Source: Scylla paramamosain
Taxonomy: Eukaryota > Arthropoda > Malacostraca > Decapoda > Portunidae
Assembly: GCF_035594125.1 (NCBI RefSeq)
Contig: NC_087163.1
Span: 11,256,001-11,320,000, forward strand
Direction of reading: 5' to 3'
DNA: 64,000 nt
In this document: one piece after another, positions 45,180 through 59,300 of the stretch
Numbering within the stretch: the first letter of the stretch is position 1
Layout: each line of letters opens with the position of its first letter
Position numbers and translations under genes: made by a program
Notes under the pieces: model-generated
Databases searched by the model: none
Seen by the model: only the letters and a program-made list of their open reading frames with translations
What the model was told of the DNA's origin: nothing

Positions 45180-47955
45180 TATTGTTAGGTAACAAAACTA
45201 CAAAATGCATGCAAAGCATTCTAGGTGGAAAATGAAATGGCATTACCAGAAAAGTGTGGAACCTATTTAGGAATAAAAATCATTAACAAAAACGTGTTTT
45301 TTTTTTATTTTGTGTGTGTATGGGAGTGTGTGTTTTAAAGCTTCTTTCATAGTAAAATACTTAAATGCATGTAAAATACCCTTCATGGACAAACATAATA
45401 TAACATTATCAAAATTGTTAATTTTTAATGTTTTATTTTTTACTTCTTACGTATAAGAACGCCGAAATCCATGGAAAATACCCTATGATAGGAAACGAAA
45501 CGATTTTACCAGAAACGTGTATAATGATTTTTTTGAGCTTCTTAGGTAACAAAACGCTAAAACAAACAAGTGAACAGCACTTTATATGGAGAAAGAAAAC
45601 AATAATACCAAAACCGTGTGTTTTAAGTGTTTTTCACATTGTTAGATAACAAAACGCCAAAATGCATGCAAGGCACACCATTTGAACGGAACGTTACCAA
45701 AAACGTGTATTAAAACGCGAAAATGCATGAAAACCACTCTATATGAGGAAACGAAAAGACATTATGAGACGTGTATAATAATGATTTTTGAGCTTAGGTA
45801 CCAAAACGAAAAAATGGGTGTCTACCAGTCTATATGTAGAAAAAAAAAAAAAATACGGAAAACATGTATTTTGAGTGTTTTTCATAATATTAGGCACGAA
45901 AACTTAAAGATGCAGGAAAAACACCCTATATTGGGAAAGAAAACGACAACAACAGAAATTAGTATTTGAAGTACTTTTAAGGGTGTTAGGTACCAAAACG
46001 GTAAAAAAAAAATGTGAAATTAAACGATACTTCCACAAACGTCTTATTTTATTGTTTTGAGCTTCTTAGGACATGGAAAACACCCTATATGGACAAACAG
46101 ATCAATATTACTGACAATGTGTATTTTCAGTAATTTTGAGCTTGTTAGGTACAAAAATGTGAAAATGCATGCAAGATACCGATATAGTGAAACAAAACGT
46201 AATTACCAGAAACGTTTCTTATGAGATTCTTACCATAGGTAACAAAACATTAAACTGCGTGAATAACACTCTGTTTTGTAGAAATAGAGCAATACTATCA
46301 AAAAATGTTTTTTTTTTTTATTTCTGTTTTCATATAGGTAACAGAACTCCAAAATTCATGCAAAGAACTTTCAATGAGGAAACGAAAGGATATTGCCAGA
46401 AACTTGCTATTTTACTGTTTTTTTTTATTGTTTTAGACACCAAAACGGTAAAAAGTATAAAAATAACCAAAAACATGTCTTTTTAATGTCTTAAAAAAAA
46501 ACGTGTTTTTGAGTGTTTTTGAGTTTCTTACGTACGAAAGCGCAAAAATCCATGCAAGCACCATTTATGGAGAAATTGAATAACATTACCAAAAACGTAT
46601 ATTTTTCAGAGTTTCAGGTTTATACGTACGAAACGATATTACGATATTACAAGGATATTACAAGTGTTTCTGAGCTTCTTAGGTACAAAAACGTTAAAAC
46701 TCTTCAAGAGCACTTTACATGGAGAAACAGAACAACATTACTAAAAATGTCTTGATTTTTTTTTTTATAATATTACGTACCAAAACGCCAAATTCATGGA
46801 AAGCACACTATCTGGGTAAACGAAAGGATATTACCAGAAAGGTATATTGTGTTTTAAGCTTCTTAATTACCAAATCTCTATAATGCGTCAATATCTAGCT
46901 ATATGGAGGAAAAAAAATACCAAAAAATGTTTATTTTGAGTATTTTTCATAATTTTAGGTCCCAAAGCGCAAAAATGCATGCAAAGTACTCTATATGTGA
47001 AAAATAAACGACATTACAAGTAAAATGTCTTTGGGTGTTTTTTAGTCTGTTACGCACCAAAACAATAAAATGCATGGAAAGCACTCTATACTGGAACACA
47101 AAAACACATTACAAAAGCGTGTCTTTTGAGTGTTTTTGATCTTTATGTACCTTATTGCTAAGACGCATGGAAAGCATCCTTTGTGCAGAAACAGTATAAC
47201 ATTACCAAAAATGTGTATTTTCAGTGTTTTTAAGCTTGTTAGCAACAAAAAAAAAAAAAAAAAAAACGGGAAACAATATGCAAAGTACTTCATATCGTGA
47301 AACAAATCTTTATCAACAGAAACATGTATTGTAACTTTTTTATTTATTTATTTTTTTTTTTAACCTTCTTAGGTAACAAAATGCTAAAACGCATGAATAA
47401 CACTCTATTTGCAGAAACTTAATATTACCAACAAAAACGTTTGTTTTGATTATTTTCCACAATGTTAAATACCGAAAGCAAAAATGTATGTAAAGAACTT
47501 CATATATGAAACGAATAGATATTATCACATAAGTGTCTTTTCAGTGTTTTTTGAAAGTCTTAGCCACAAAAACGATAAAATACATAGCACTGGAATACAA
47601 AACGTTACAAAAAAAGCGTCTTTCGAGTGTTTCGTGTTTTACATACCAAAACGTTAAAAGCCATGCAAAACTCCGTTCGTGGAGAAACAAAATAATATCA
47701 CCAAAAGTATGTATTTTTAATGTTTTGTGTTTGTTACGTACAAAAATGCCAAAATTCATGGAAAGTACCCTATTCCGGAAATGAAAAGATATTACAAGAA
47801 ACGTGTTTCTGAGCCTAAGTACCAAAACACTAATACGCATGAATAGCAATTTATATAGAGGAACAAAATAACATTACCACCCTATATGAAGAAAGGAAAA
47901 GACATTACAAGAAACGTGTATTATGTGTTTTTTTTTTTCAGATCTTTAGATAATA
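45180..47955 (+). repeat. Right arm of tight palindrome with 40,518-43,318
   Basis: Mirror image of the left arm with small indels only, ending at CAGATCTTTAGATAAT. A (TTTA) plus T-run tract at about 47,336-47,360 corresponds to AAATAAATAAATAAA at about 41,125. The empty counterpart of the 14,143 insertion site is at about 46,340-46,370 (ATTCATGCAAAGAACTTTC). Confidence 0.9.
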
Positions 47956-48500
47956 AAACTTTAAAACGTGTGAATAGCACTTTATATGGAGAAAGAGAAC
48001 ATTACTAAAAACGTTGGGCAAAAAAAAAAAAAAAAAAACATGAAAAAGCATGAAAATCACCCTATATAAGAAAACAAGACTATGAAAAACATGTTTTTTT
48101 AATGTTTTTTTTTTTTTTATTATCTTATGTACCAAGATGTTTGAGCTTCTTACTTACCAAAACGCTAAAGGGAATGAATAACACTATATGGAGAAATAAA
48201 ACATTACCCAAAAATGTGTATTTTGAGTATATTTCACATTAATAGATATCAAAACGCTAAAATGCATGTAAATCACACTACAAGGGGAAAAGAAACGACA
48301 TTTAAAAAAAAAGTTTTTGAATGTTTTTGAGCGCGCTAGCCACGAAAGCGGTAAAAACATAATAAAAATAACTTATAAGTAAAAATAAAAGAACGTTACC
48401 AAGAACGTCTCTTCTCAGTGTTTTTGATCTACTTACGTAGAAAAACACTAAAACGCATGCAAAACGCAATTTAGAGAGAAGCAGATTAACACAACGTGAA

Positions 48501-48525
48501 CAAGTATTTTAAGCCAAAATACTTG
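48501..48525. repeat. Snap-back hairpin, 10-bp stem
   Basis: CAAGTATTTT, loop AAGCC, AAAATACTTG: a perfect stem. AACAAGTATTTTGAG is the normal type 4 motif, so the second half is an inverted copy of it. The same hairpin is at 56,330-56,354 in the inverted partner, so it predates the arm duplication. Confidence 0.85.
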
Positions 48526-48888
48526 GAGAATACATGAGGTACAAAAATGCTAAAATGCATAAATAACACTCTGTAAGGAGAAACATAACAGCATTACTAA
48601 AACCTTTTTTTTTACTTTTGAGTGTATTTCACATTCTGAGGTACCAAAACGCCAAAATGTATGCAAAGTGCTTTATATGATGAAAGGAAACGAAATTTCA
48701 AGAAACCTGTCTTTTCAGTGTTTAGAAGCGGTTTAGGCATCAGAAAGCTAAAGAGCATGGAAATCACTCTATATAAGAATAGAAAACATTACGAGAAACG
48801 TGTCTTTTGAGTACTGCTGAGATTTCTACGTACCAAAATGACAAAACGCATGCAAAATACCGTTTATGGAAAAACAGTGTTACATAAA

Positions 48889-49045
<157 letters not shown>

Positions 49046-50587
49046 GAAACAAAATATCCAGAAACGTGTTTTTTGAGTGTTAGGCACCAAAACGCTAAAA
49101 AGAATGAAAATCATTCCATATGGGAAAACAAGACATCAAGAAAAATGTGTTTTTTTTAATGTTTTTGAGCTTCTCACATTCTAAAACACGAAAAATGCAT
49201 GCGATAAATTATATACTATGAGTTTATATACTATGTTTTCAAGCTTCTTAGTTTTGAAAACGCTAAAATATATGAATAGCACGCTATATGGAGAATTAAC
49301 AACTTTACCAAAAACGTATATTTTGAGTTTTGTTTCATATTGTTAGTTACCAAAACTATGCAAAGCCATTTTGCAAAAATGCAATACTAGAAACAAAACG
49401 GCATTACCAGAAACGCGTTTTTTTTAGCGTATTATATGCCAAAACGGTAAAAAAAAAAAAACATAGAATTCACCGAAAATATAAAAACAAAACATTACAA
49501 AATGTGTGTCTTTCGAGTGTTTATGAAAATTTTACGTACCAAAACGCTAAAACGCATGAAAAACACAATTCTTGGAGACACAGAACAACATTATCAAAAA
49601 ACACGTATTTTCAGTGTTTTTTTTTTTCAGCTTGTTACGTATAAAAACGCCAAAATTCATGTAAAGTACCCTATATGGGAAAACGAAAAGACATTAGGAG
49701 AAACATGTATTATGAGTGTTTCTGATCTCCATGAGTACCAAAATGAGAAAACGCGTTAATACCACTCCATATAGAGCAACAGAGCATTACCAAATAGAAG
49801 TATTTTGAGTATTTTTGAGATGCTTACGTATAAAAACACATAACTGCATGGAAAATATCCTATTAGGGAAAAGGAAAAGGCATTAGAAGAAACGTGTTTT
49901 TTTGAGTGTTTTTTTTTAGATACCTAAAACCTAAAACGCATGAATAGCACTGTATATGAAAAAAAAACATTACCAAAAACGTACATTTTAATATATTTCA
50001 CATTTTGGGGAGCCATAACGTAAAATACATGCAAAGTACAATTTATTGGGAAAGAAAACGATATTTATAGAAAAGTTTCTTTTGAGAGTTCATGAGAGTG
50101 CTAGGCGCCTAAACGATAAAAAACATGAAATGCATCCTATACGGGAAAACAAAACAACATTAAAAAGTAATGTATTTTGAGTATTTTTGAGGTACGTATC
50201 AAAACAATAAAACGCATGCAAAACACCCATTATGGAAATGAGAATAACATTACCAAAAACAAGTCATTTTTTTATTTTTTTTTTAGCTTGTTAGATAGAA
50301 AAATGCCACAATGCATTGAGAAGAAACCGAAATTATTATAAGTTATTATTATAAGTGGTTTTGAGTTTCCTTCAAAACGCTACAACGCTCTATATATGAA
50401 GAAACAGAACAACATTATTAAAAGCGTGTATTTTGAATGTTTTTTTTTTTTTCACATTGTTAGGTGCCAAAACACGAATATGATTGTAATGCCTCCTATA
50501 TATAGAAACGAATCGACATTACCAAAAACGTTTCTTTTCAGTGTTATTGACCGTGTTAAAAACCAAAACGATAGTTTTACTAAAACG

Positions 50588-50620
50588 TAATGTTGTTATG
50601 GGAGTCTATTAACAACATTA
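50588..50620. repeat. Snap-back hairpin, 11-bp stem
   Basis: TAATGTTGTTA and TAACAACATTA separated by 11 bases, a perfect stem. It is also at 54,281-54,312 and 63,527-63,558. ACAACATTA is the normal monomer sequence; the other half is an inverted copy of it. Confidence 0.88.
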
Positions 50621-53267
50621 AGAAAAACATGCATTTTTAGTATTTTTGAACTTCTTACGTACCAAAAAGCAAAACGCATGCAAAAGATATTTTATGGAGA
50701 AACAGAATAACTTTACCAAAAGGAAGTATTTTGGGTGGTTTTTAGCTTGTTACATAGAAAAACGCCCAAAACCATGCAAAGAAATCTTCAACCTTTAACA
50801 AAAACATTAAAAGAACCGTGTATTTTAATTGTATCTTACATTCTTAGGTACTAGAACGCCTAACCTCATACAAAGCAAGCTATTTATGGAAAGGAAATGG
50901 GATTTCCAGAAACTTGTCTTTTCAGTGTTTAAGATAATGATATGTACCAACACGCTAAAAAACATGGAAATCACCCTATAAGGAGAGAAAAAAAAAAAAA
51001 AACGTAAAACGCCTCTTTTGAGTGTTTTGAGGTATTTACGTACGTACCGAAACGCTAAAAGTCATCCATATAACTTTTAGGGAGAAACAATAATATTAAC
51101 AAAAAAAAAAAAAATGAAAAACATGTTACGTAGAAAAACTCCAAAATGCATGCAAAGTACCCAACATGTGGAAACGAAAAGACATTACGAGAAACGTGTA
51201 TTATGGGTGTTTTTGAGCCTATTATGTACATAACCTCAAAAACGGATGAATAGCACTCTATATGGAAAAACAGAACAACATCACCGATAACGTGTATATA
51301 TCATATTCACTATATGGGGAAAAACAACAAGATTTACAGAAAAGCGTCTTTTGAGTGTTTATGTGTGTGTTAGGCATCAAAACGCTAAAAGGCATGTAAT
51401 GCATCCTCTATGGAGAAAGAAATCGACTTCATAAAAAAAAGTGTCTTTTGAGTGTTTTTGAGCTACCTACGTATAAAAGAGCTAAGGCGCATGCAAAATA
51501 CCCGTCATAGAGAAACAAAATGAAATTAGCAAATAAAAGTCTTTTGAATGTTTTAGAGCTTGTTATGTACATAAACGCAAAAAAAACAAAAAAATAAATA
51601 AATAAATGAATAAAAATAAATAGCACCTTTTGTGGGAATACAGGATAACATTACCAAAAACATCTGTTTTAAGTGTTTTTTCTTTTACATTTTTATATAC
51701 CAGAACCTCAAAATGGAATTAAAGCACTCTATTTAGGGAAACGAAATGACATTACGAAAACGCCAAAATAAATGCAAAGCACCCTATATTCGAAAAGAAA
51801 GGATGTTAAGAAAAATATATATTATGAATATATGAATGAAAATATCTTTTCATTGTTTTGAGCGGCTTTAGGCACCAACACTTAAAAATTTATAGAAGAA
51901 CCCTTAATGATGTAACAAAACGTTATCATCACAAACATGTATTTTGAGCATTTTTGAGATTTATGTGTACAAAAACGTAAAAACGCTTGAATTGCACTCC
52001 ATATGGACAAATACAAAAATATCACCAAAAACGAATATTTTGTGTTTTTCACCTTCTTAGCAATCAAAGTGTCAAAATGCATGCAAAGTACTGCATGTGG
52101 AGAAGAGAAACAGTACAGGAAAATGATCTTTTCATTGTTTTGAGTGTTTTAGGCACGGATATTTTGGTATTTGTCCATATGGAGTGCAATTCAAGCGTTT
52201 TTACGTTTTGGTACACAAAAATCTCAAAAATGCTCAAAATACATGTTTCTGATGATAACGTTTTGTTTCATCATTAAAGTTACTTCTATAAATTTTTAAG
52301 TTTTGGTGCCTAAAGCTGCTCAAAACAATGAAAAGGTATTTTCTTGTAATGTTCTTTTCCTCAAATGCAGTGTTTTGCATGCATTGTGACGTTTTGGTTC
52401 CTAACAAGGTGAAAACACTCAAAATACACGTTATTGGTAATATTTTTCTGTTTGTCCATATGGGGTGCAATTCAAGCGCTTCCGCGCTTTGTTACATATA
52501 AATAAAAAAAAAAAAAACTCATAACACATGTTTCTGATTATATCTTTTTGTTTCATCATTAACGGTAATTTGAATATATTTTGAATTTCTGTACCTAAAA
52601 GATGAAAAATACTGAAAATATACGTTTTAGGTAATGTTGTTTTTCAAGCTTTTTAGTGTTTTGGTACCTAGGAAGCTAAAAAAAAAAAAACACTTGTTAA
52701 ACACGTTTCTTGTAAGATCATTTCGTTTCACAAAATAGGGTATTTTATATGCATTTTGGCATTTTTGTACGTATGAAACTCAAAAACACTTAAAATCCAC
52801 GGTTTTTATAGTTATTCTGCTTGTTCATAACGGTTGTTTTGGATGTGCTTTTAGCGTTTTGTTATGAAATAAACACTCAAAAGACACTCTTTTTGAAATG
52901 CCGTTTTGTAATCCCTTAAAGGGAGCTTTTCATATTTTTAAGCATTTTGGTGCCTAGCACGATCAAAAAACACTCAAATCACACGTATCTGTCCTTTCCC
53001 TATATAGAGTGCTTTGGCGTTTTGTTACATAACAATGTAAAAAAAAAAAACGTTCATTCACGCTCATAATATATATTTTTCTTAACATCCTTTGATTTCG
53101 AATATAGGGTGCTTTGCATTTATTTTGGCGTTTTCGTAATGTCATTTCGTTTCCCTAAATAGAGTGCTTTAATTCCATTTTGAGGTTCTGGTATATAAAA
53201 ATGTAAAAGAAAAAACACTTAAAACAGATGTTTTGGTAATGTTATCCTGTTTTCCCACAAAAGGTGC

Positions 53268-53310
53268 TATTTATTTTTATTTATTTATTCATTTATTTAT
53301 TTATTTTTTT
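53268..53310. repeat. (TTTA)n tract
   Basis: About nine TTTA units with one TTCA interruption and T-runs. The inverted partner arm has the complementary AAATAAATAAATAAATG at about 51,590-51,620. The direct copy at about 62,528-62,545 has only a T-run. So this character groups the two inverted arms against the direct copy. Confidence 0.9.
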
Positions 53311-53881
53311 GCGTTTATGTACGTAACAAGCTCTAAAACATTCAAAAGACTTTTATTTGCTAATTTCATTTTGTTTCTCAATGACAGGTATTTTGCACGC
53401 GCCTTAGCTCTTTTATACATAGGTAGCTCAAAAACACTCAAAAGACACTTTTTTTTTATGAAGTTGATTTCTTTCCCCATAGAGGGTGCATTACATGCCT
53501 TTTAGCGTTTTGATGCCTAACACACACATAAACACTCAAAAGACGCTTTTCTGGAAATCTTGTTGCTATTCCCCATATAGTGAATGTGATATATACACGT
53601 TATCGGTGATGTTGTTCTGTTTTTCCATATAGAGTGCTATTCATCCGTTTTTGAGGTTATGTACATAATAGGCTCAAAAACACCCATAATACACGTTTCT
53701 CGTAATGTCTTTCGTTTCCACATGTTGGGTACTTTACATACATTTTGGAGTTTTTCTACGTAATATGTTTTTCAATTTTTTTTTTTTATATTATTGTTTC
53801 TCCATAAAGGTTATATGGATGACTTTTAGCGTTTTGGTACGTACGTAAATACCTCAAAACACTCAAAAGAGACGTTTTACG

Positions 53882-53950
53882 TTTTTTTTTTCTTTCTCTC
53901 TTTATAGGAAACCATGGAAATCATCCTATAAGGAGAGAGAGAAAAAAAAA
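53882..53950. repeat. Large snap-back hairpin, stem about 26 bp
   Basis: A T-run plus CTTTCTCTCTTTATAGGA is followed by a loop holding CCATGGAAA and then TCCTATAAGGAGAGAGAG plus an A-run. The second half is + oriented satellite inside a - block. The partner in S7 (about 50,963-51,000) is the plain unfolded monomer. An almost identical hairpin lies at 63,128-63,198. Confidence 0.87.
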
Positions 53951-54280
53951 TAATATCATTGTCTAAAACACTGAAAAGACACGTTTCTGGAAATCTCTTT
54001 TTTTTTTTTTTCCATATATAGCTTGCTTTGTATGAGGTTAGGGGTTCTAGTACCTAAGAATGTAAGATACAATTAAAATACACGCTTCTTTTAATGTTTT
54101 TGTTAAAGGTTAAAGGTTACTTTGCATGGTTTTGGGCGTTTTTCTACGTAACAAGCTAAAAACCACCCAAAATACTTCCTTTTGGTAAAGTTATTCTGTT
54201 GCTCCATAAAATATGTTTTGCATACGTTTTGCTTTTTGGTACGTAAGAAGTTCAAAAATACTAAAAATGCATGTTTTTCT

Positions 54281-54312
54281 TAATGTTGTTATTGATTCCC
54301 ATAACAACATTA
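54281..54312. repeat. Snap-back hairpin, copy of 50,588-50,620
   Basis: Perfect 11-bp inverted repeat TAATGTTGTTA / TAACAACATTA with a 10-base loop, in the inverted orientation relative to the S7 copy and with a slightly different loop. Confidence 0.88.
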
Positions 54313-55856
54313 CGTTTTGGTAAAACTATCGTTTTTGGTTTTTAACACGGTCAAAAACACTGAAAAGAAACGTTTCGTTTCTATATATAGGAGGCATTAC
54401 AATCATATTCGTGTTTTGGAACCTAACAATGTGAAAAAAAAATCATTCAAAATACACGCTTTTAATAATGTTGTTCTGTTTCTTCATATATAGAGCGTTG
54501 TAGCGTTTTGAAGGAAACTCAAAACCACTTATAATAATAACTTATAATAATGTCGGTTTCCTTTCAATGCATTTTGGCATTTTTCTAGGTAACGAGCTAA
54601 AAAAAAAAAAATCAAATAACATTACTTGTTTTTGGTAATGTTATTCCCATTTCCATAATTGGTGTTTTGCATGCGTTTTATTGTTTTCATACGTATCTCA
54701 AAAATACTCAAAATACATTATTTTTTTAATGTTGTTTTGTTTTCCCGTATAGGATGCATTTCATGCTTTTTATCGTTTAAGCGCCTAGCACTCTCATGAA
54801 CTCTCAAAAGACACATTTCTATAAATATTGTTTTGTTTCCGAATAAATACTGCTTTGCATGTATTTTGGCGTTATGGCTCCGAAAAATGTGAAATTCATT
54901 AAAATGCACGTTTTTGGTAATGTTTTTTTTTTTCATATACAGTGCTTTTCCTGCGTTTTAGGTCTTAGATATCAAAAAAAAAAAAAAAAAAAAAAACACG
55001 TTTCTTCTATTGCCTTTTCCTTTCCCCTAATAGGAAATTTTCCATGCAGTTTTGCGGTTTTATACGTAAGCATTTCAAAAATACTTAAAAATACTTCTAT
55101 TTGGTAATGTTCTGTTGCTCTATATGAAGTGGTATTAACGCATTTTCTCATTTTGGTACCCATGGAGATCAGAAACACTCATAATACATGTTTCTCCTAA
55201 TGTCTTTTCGGTTTCCCATATCGGGTACTTTACATGAATTTTGGCGTTTTTCTACGTAACACGCTAAAAAAAAAAACACTCAAAATACTCGTTTTTGTTA
55301 ATGTTGTTCTGTGTCTCCAAGAAGTGTGTTTTTCATGCGTTTTAGCGTTTTGGTACGTAAAATTTTCATAAATACTCAAAAGACACACATTTTGTAATGT
55401 TTGGTTTTTATATTTTCGGTGAATTCTATGGTTTTTACCGTTTTGGCATATAATACGCTAAAAAAAAAGAAAGAAAAAAAAAAGTTTCTGGTAATGCCGT
55501 TTTGCTTCTCCTTTTGCATTTTTGCAAAATGGCTTTGCATATTTTTTTGCGTTTTGGTAACTAACAACGTGAAACAAAACTCAAAATATACGTTTTTGGT
55601 AAAGTTGTTAATTCTCCATATAGAGTGCTATTCATATATTTTAGCGTTTTAAAAAACTAAGAAGCTTGAAAACATAGTATATAGACTCATAGTATATCAT
55701 TTATTGCATGCATTTTTTCGTGCTTTATTACGTGAGAAGCTCAAAAACATTTAAAAACACATTTTTCTTCATGTCTTGTCTTCCCATATGAAATGCTTTT
55801 CATTCTCTTTAGCGTTTTGGTGCCTAACACTCAAAAAACACGTTTTTGGAAGCTTT

Positions 55857-55962
<106 letters not shown>

Positions 55963-56329
55963 ATGTAATACTGTTTCTCCATAAAGGGTATTTTGCATGC
56001 GTTATGTTATCGTTTTGGTACGTAGGAATCTCAACAGTACTCAAAAGACACGTTTCTCGTAGTGTTTTCTATTCTTAAATAGAGTGATTTCCATGCTCTT
56101 TAGCTTTGTGATGCCTAAACCGCTTCTAAACACTTAAAAGACAGGTTTCTTGAAATTTCGTTTCCTTTCATCATATAAAGCAATTTGCATGCATTTTGGC
56201 GTTTTTGTACCTTAGAATGTGAAATACACTCAAAAGTAAAAAAAAAAAAAGTTTTTAGTAATGCTGTTATGTTTCTCCATACAGAGTGTTATTTATGCGT
56301 TTTAGCATTTTTGTACCTCATGTATTCTC

Positions 56330-56354
56330 CAAGTATTTTGGCTTAAAATACTTG
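56330..56354. repeat. Snap-back hairpin, copy of 48,501-48,525
   Basis: CAAGTATTTT, loop GGCTT, AAAATACTTG; perfect 10-bp stem, conserved in sequence and position with the S7 arm. Confidence 0.85.
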
Positions 56355-59300
56355 TTCACGTTGAGTTAATCTGCTTTTCTCTAAATGGCGTTTTGCATGC
56401 GTTTTAGTGTTTTGCTACGCAAGTAGATCAAAAACACAGAAAAGAGACGTTCCTGGTAACGTTCTTCTATTTTTCCTTATAAGGTCTTTTTTTTATTATA
56501 TTTTTACGACTTTCGTGGCTAGCGCGCTCAAAAACATTCAAACACACTTTTTTTGAAATGTCGTTTCTTTTCCCCTTGTAGTGTGATTTACATGCATTTT
56601 AGCGTTTTGGTATCTATTAATGTGAAATATACTCAAAATACACATTTTTGGGTAATGTTTTGTTTCTCCATATAGAGAATGCTATTTATTCGCTTTAGCA
56701 TTTTGGTGTGTAAGAAGCTCAAACTCACAAAAAAATACATCTCTCGTATTATTTTTTTTTTTTTTTCGTTTCTCCATATAGAGTACTTTGCATGCATTTT
56801 GGTGTTTTTGTGCGTAACAAGATAAAGAAAAGTACTTTTCTGGTATTGTTATTCTGCCTTTCCATAAAGAATCTTTTAGATCTGTTTTAGCATTTTGATA
56901 CATAAGATAATAAAAAAAACACTCAAAACACGATTTTCATATTTTTGTTTTTCCCATATAGGGTGATTTTCATGCTTTTTCATGTTTTTTTTTTGTTCTT
57001 TTTTCCCCAAAACGATCATAAACACTGAAAACACAATTTTCTGGAAATTTCTTTTTGTTTCCCCATATTAGTGGCTTTGCATGCATTTTCGTGTTTTGAT
57101 GAATAAAAACGTGAAAACACTTAAATTACACGTTTTTGGTAATGTTGCTCTGTTTCTCCATATATAGTAGTATTAACACATTTTTGCGTTTGGGTACCAA
57201 AAAAACTCAAAACGCTCATAATACGCATTTCTCGTAATAACTTTTTTTTTCCCCCCATTTAGAGTACATCGGATGCACTTTTGTGTTTTTCTACGAATCA
57301 TAGTCAAAAACACTGAAAATACTTCATTTTGGTATTTTTTTCTCGTTCCCCATAAAAGGTATTTTCCATGCTTTTTTGTAAATTTTAATAGGCATATAGG
57401 TCAAAAACACTGAAAAAATACACATTTTTGGTAATGTTGCTCTGTGTCTAGAAATAGAGTGGTGTTTATTTGTTTCAGAGTTTTGGTACCTCAGAAGCTG
57501 AAAAACATTCATAATACGCGTTTCTCTTAATGACTTTTCATTTCTTCATATAAAATACTTTGCATGCATTTTGGCTTTTTTTTTTTTTTTTTTAACAAGC
57601 TCACAAGTTCTCAAAATACTTGTTTTTGGTAATATTTTTGTTTCTTTGTAAAGTGTGTTTTGCATACGTTTTAGCGTTTTTGTTCGTAAGTAGCTCACAA
57701 AATCTCAAGACACGTAATGTTTTGTTTTGCCATATAGCGTGATCTTTTTATGCTATTCAGCGTTTGCGTGCCTAGCATGCTAAAAACTCTTAAAGATACG
57801 TTTCTGGTAATGTCATTTTCTTTCTTCAAATAGGTGGCTTTGCAGGCATTTTGGCGTTTGGTACATAACTATAGGAAAAATACTCATAATACAGGTCATT
57901 ATTAATGATGTTTTGTTTCTTCTTATTATGTGTTATTCATGTGTTTTAGTGTATTGGTAGATAAGAAGCTACTTTCTCTTAATATTCTTTCTTTCCCCAT
58001 GTATAGTACTTTTCATGCATTTTTACCTTTTTCTATGTAACAAGCTCAAAAAATATTTGGCCTGCGTTTTAGCGTTTTGGTACGTAAGTATCTTAAAACA
58101 CTAAAGACATTTTTTTGTTTTCATATAAAGTACTTTCAATGCTTTCTAGCGTTTTGTTGCCTAAAGCGTTCATAAACACTCAACAGACATGTTTCTTGAA
58201 ATATCGTTTACTTTCCCCATATAGGGTGTTTTGCAAGCATTTTGGCTTTTTGGTAACTAACATTGTAGTTCCGCTTCTCAATATAGAGAACAATTCATGC
58301 GGTTTAGTGTTTTGTTACTCGAGAAGCTCAAATACATTCATAATAAATGTAATGTCTTTTGACTTCCCATATAGGATACTTTGCATGCATTTTGGCAATT
58401 ATGTACGTAACACGCTCAACAACACTGAAAATACTTTTTTTTTTTTTAATGATTTTACACTTTGTTTTAATAAAAGATGCTTTGCATGCGTTTAAGCATT
58501 TTGGTACGTAAGTAGCTTAATGAAACTCAAAAGACACATTTCTTCGTAATGTTGTTTTGTTTTTCCGTAGAGGGTGCTTTCCATGATTTTTAGCGTTTGT
58601 TGTCTAACATGCACAAAAACACTGAACGTTTCTTGTAATGTCGTTTCGTTTCCCTATATAAGGGAATGTGTATGCATTTTGGTGCTTTTATACCTAATAA
58701 TGTAAAAAAATACTCAAATACAAGTTTTTGATAATTTATTTTTTTCCATATATAGTGCTATTCAAGCGTTTTATCGTTTTCATACCTACGAAGCTCAAAA
58801 ACATTCCTAATACACGTTTTTCGTAATGTTCTTTTCCCATATACGTAATGTTCTTTCAATATATTTTGACGGTTTTGTACGTAGCAAGCTCAAAAAAAAC
58901 TGAAAATATACGTTTTTTGTTAGTTATTATGATCTCTTTAATGGGCGTTTTACACGTTTTAGTGTTTTGGTACGTAAATAGCTAAAAAAAAAAATTTTAA
59001 AAATAAAAAAAACATTAAGAAGACACATTTTTGGTAATGATTTTTTATATCCATACAGGGTGTTTACAATATTTTTTAATGTTTTTGGTGCTATCACGCT
59101 CAAAAAGACACTCAATAGGCATATTTCTGGAAATGAGGTTTGAATTCACGTTTTTTTTTTTTTATGCATTTTGTTGTTTTGATATCTCACAGTGTGAAAA
59201 GCATTTAAATACACTTTTTTGTTTATGTTATGTTTCTCCATATAGGGTGCTATTATTTATTTTTTTTTTTTAATTTTTTTTGCGTTTTAGAACCTAAGAA

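Larger units (their letters stand above)
52166..54755 (-). repeat. Copy 1 of the 9.25-9.27 kb direct duplication
   Basis: Starts TTGTCCATATGGAGTGCAAT at 52,171, recurring at 61,445 (offset 9,274). Near the other end, ATAACAACATTACG at 54,301 recurs at 63,547 (offset 9,246). A stretch around 54,003-54,140 differs from its copy at only about two positions by eye. The drift in offset comes from small indels, including a (TTTA)n tract at 53,268 absent from copy 2. Confidence 0.92.
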
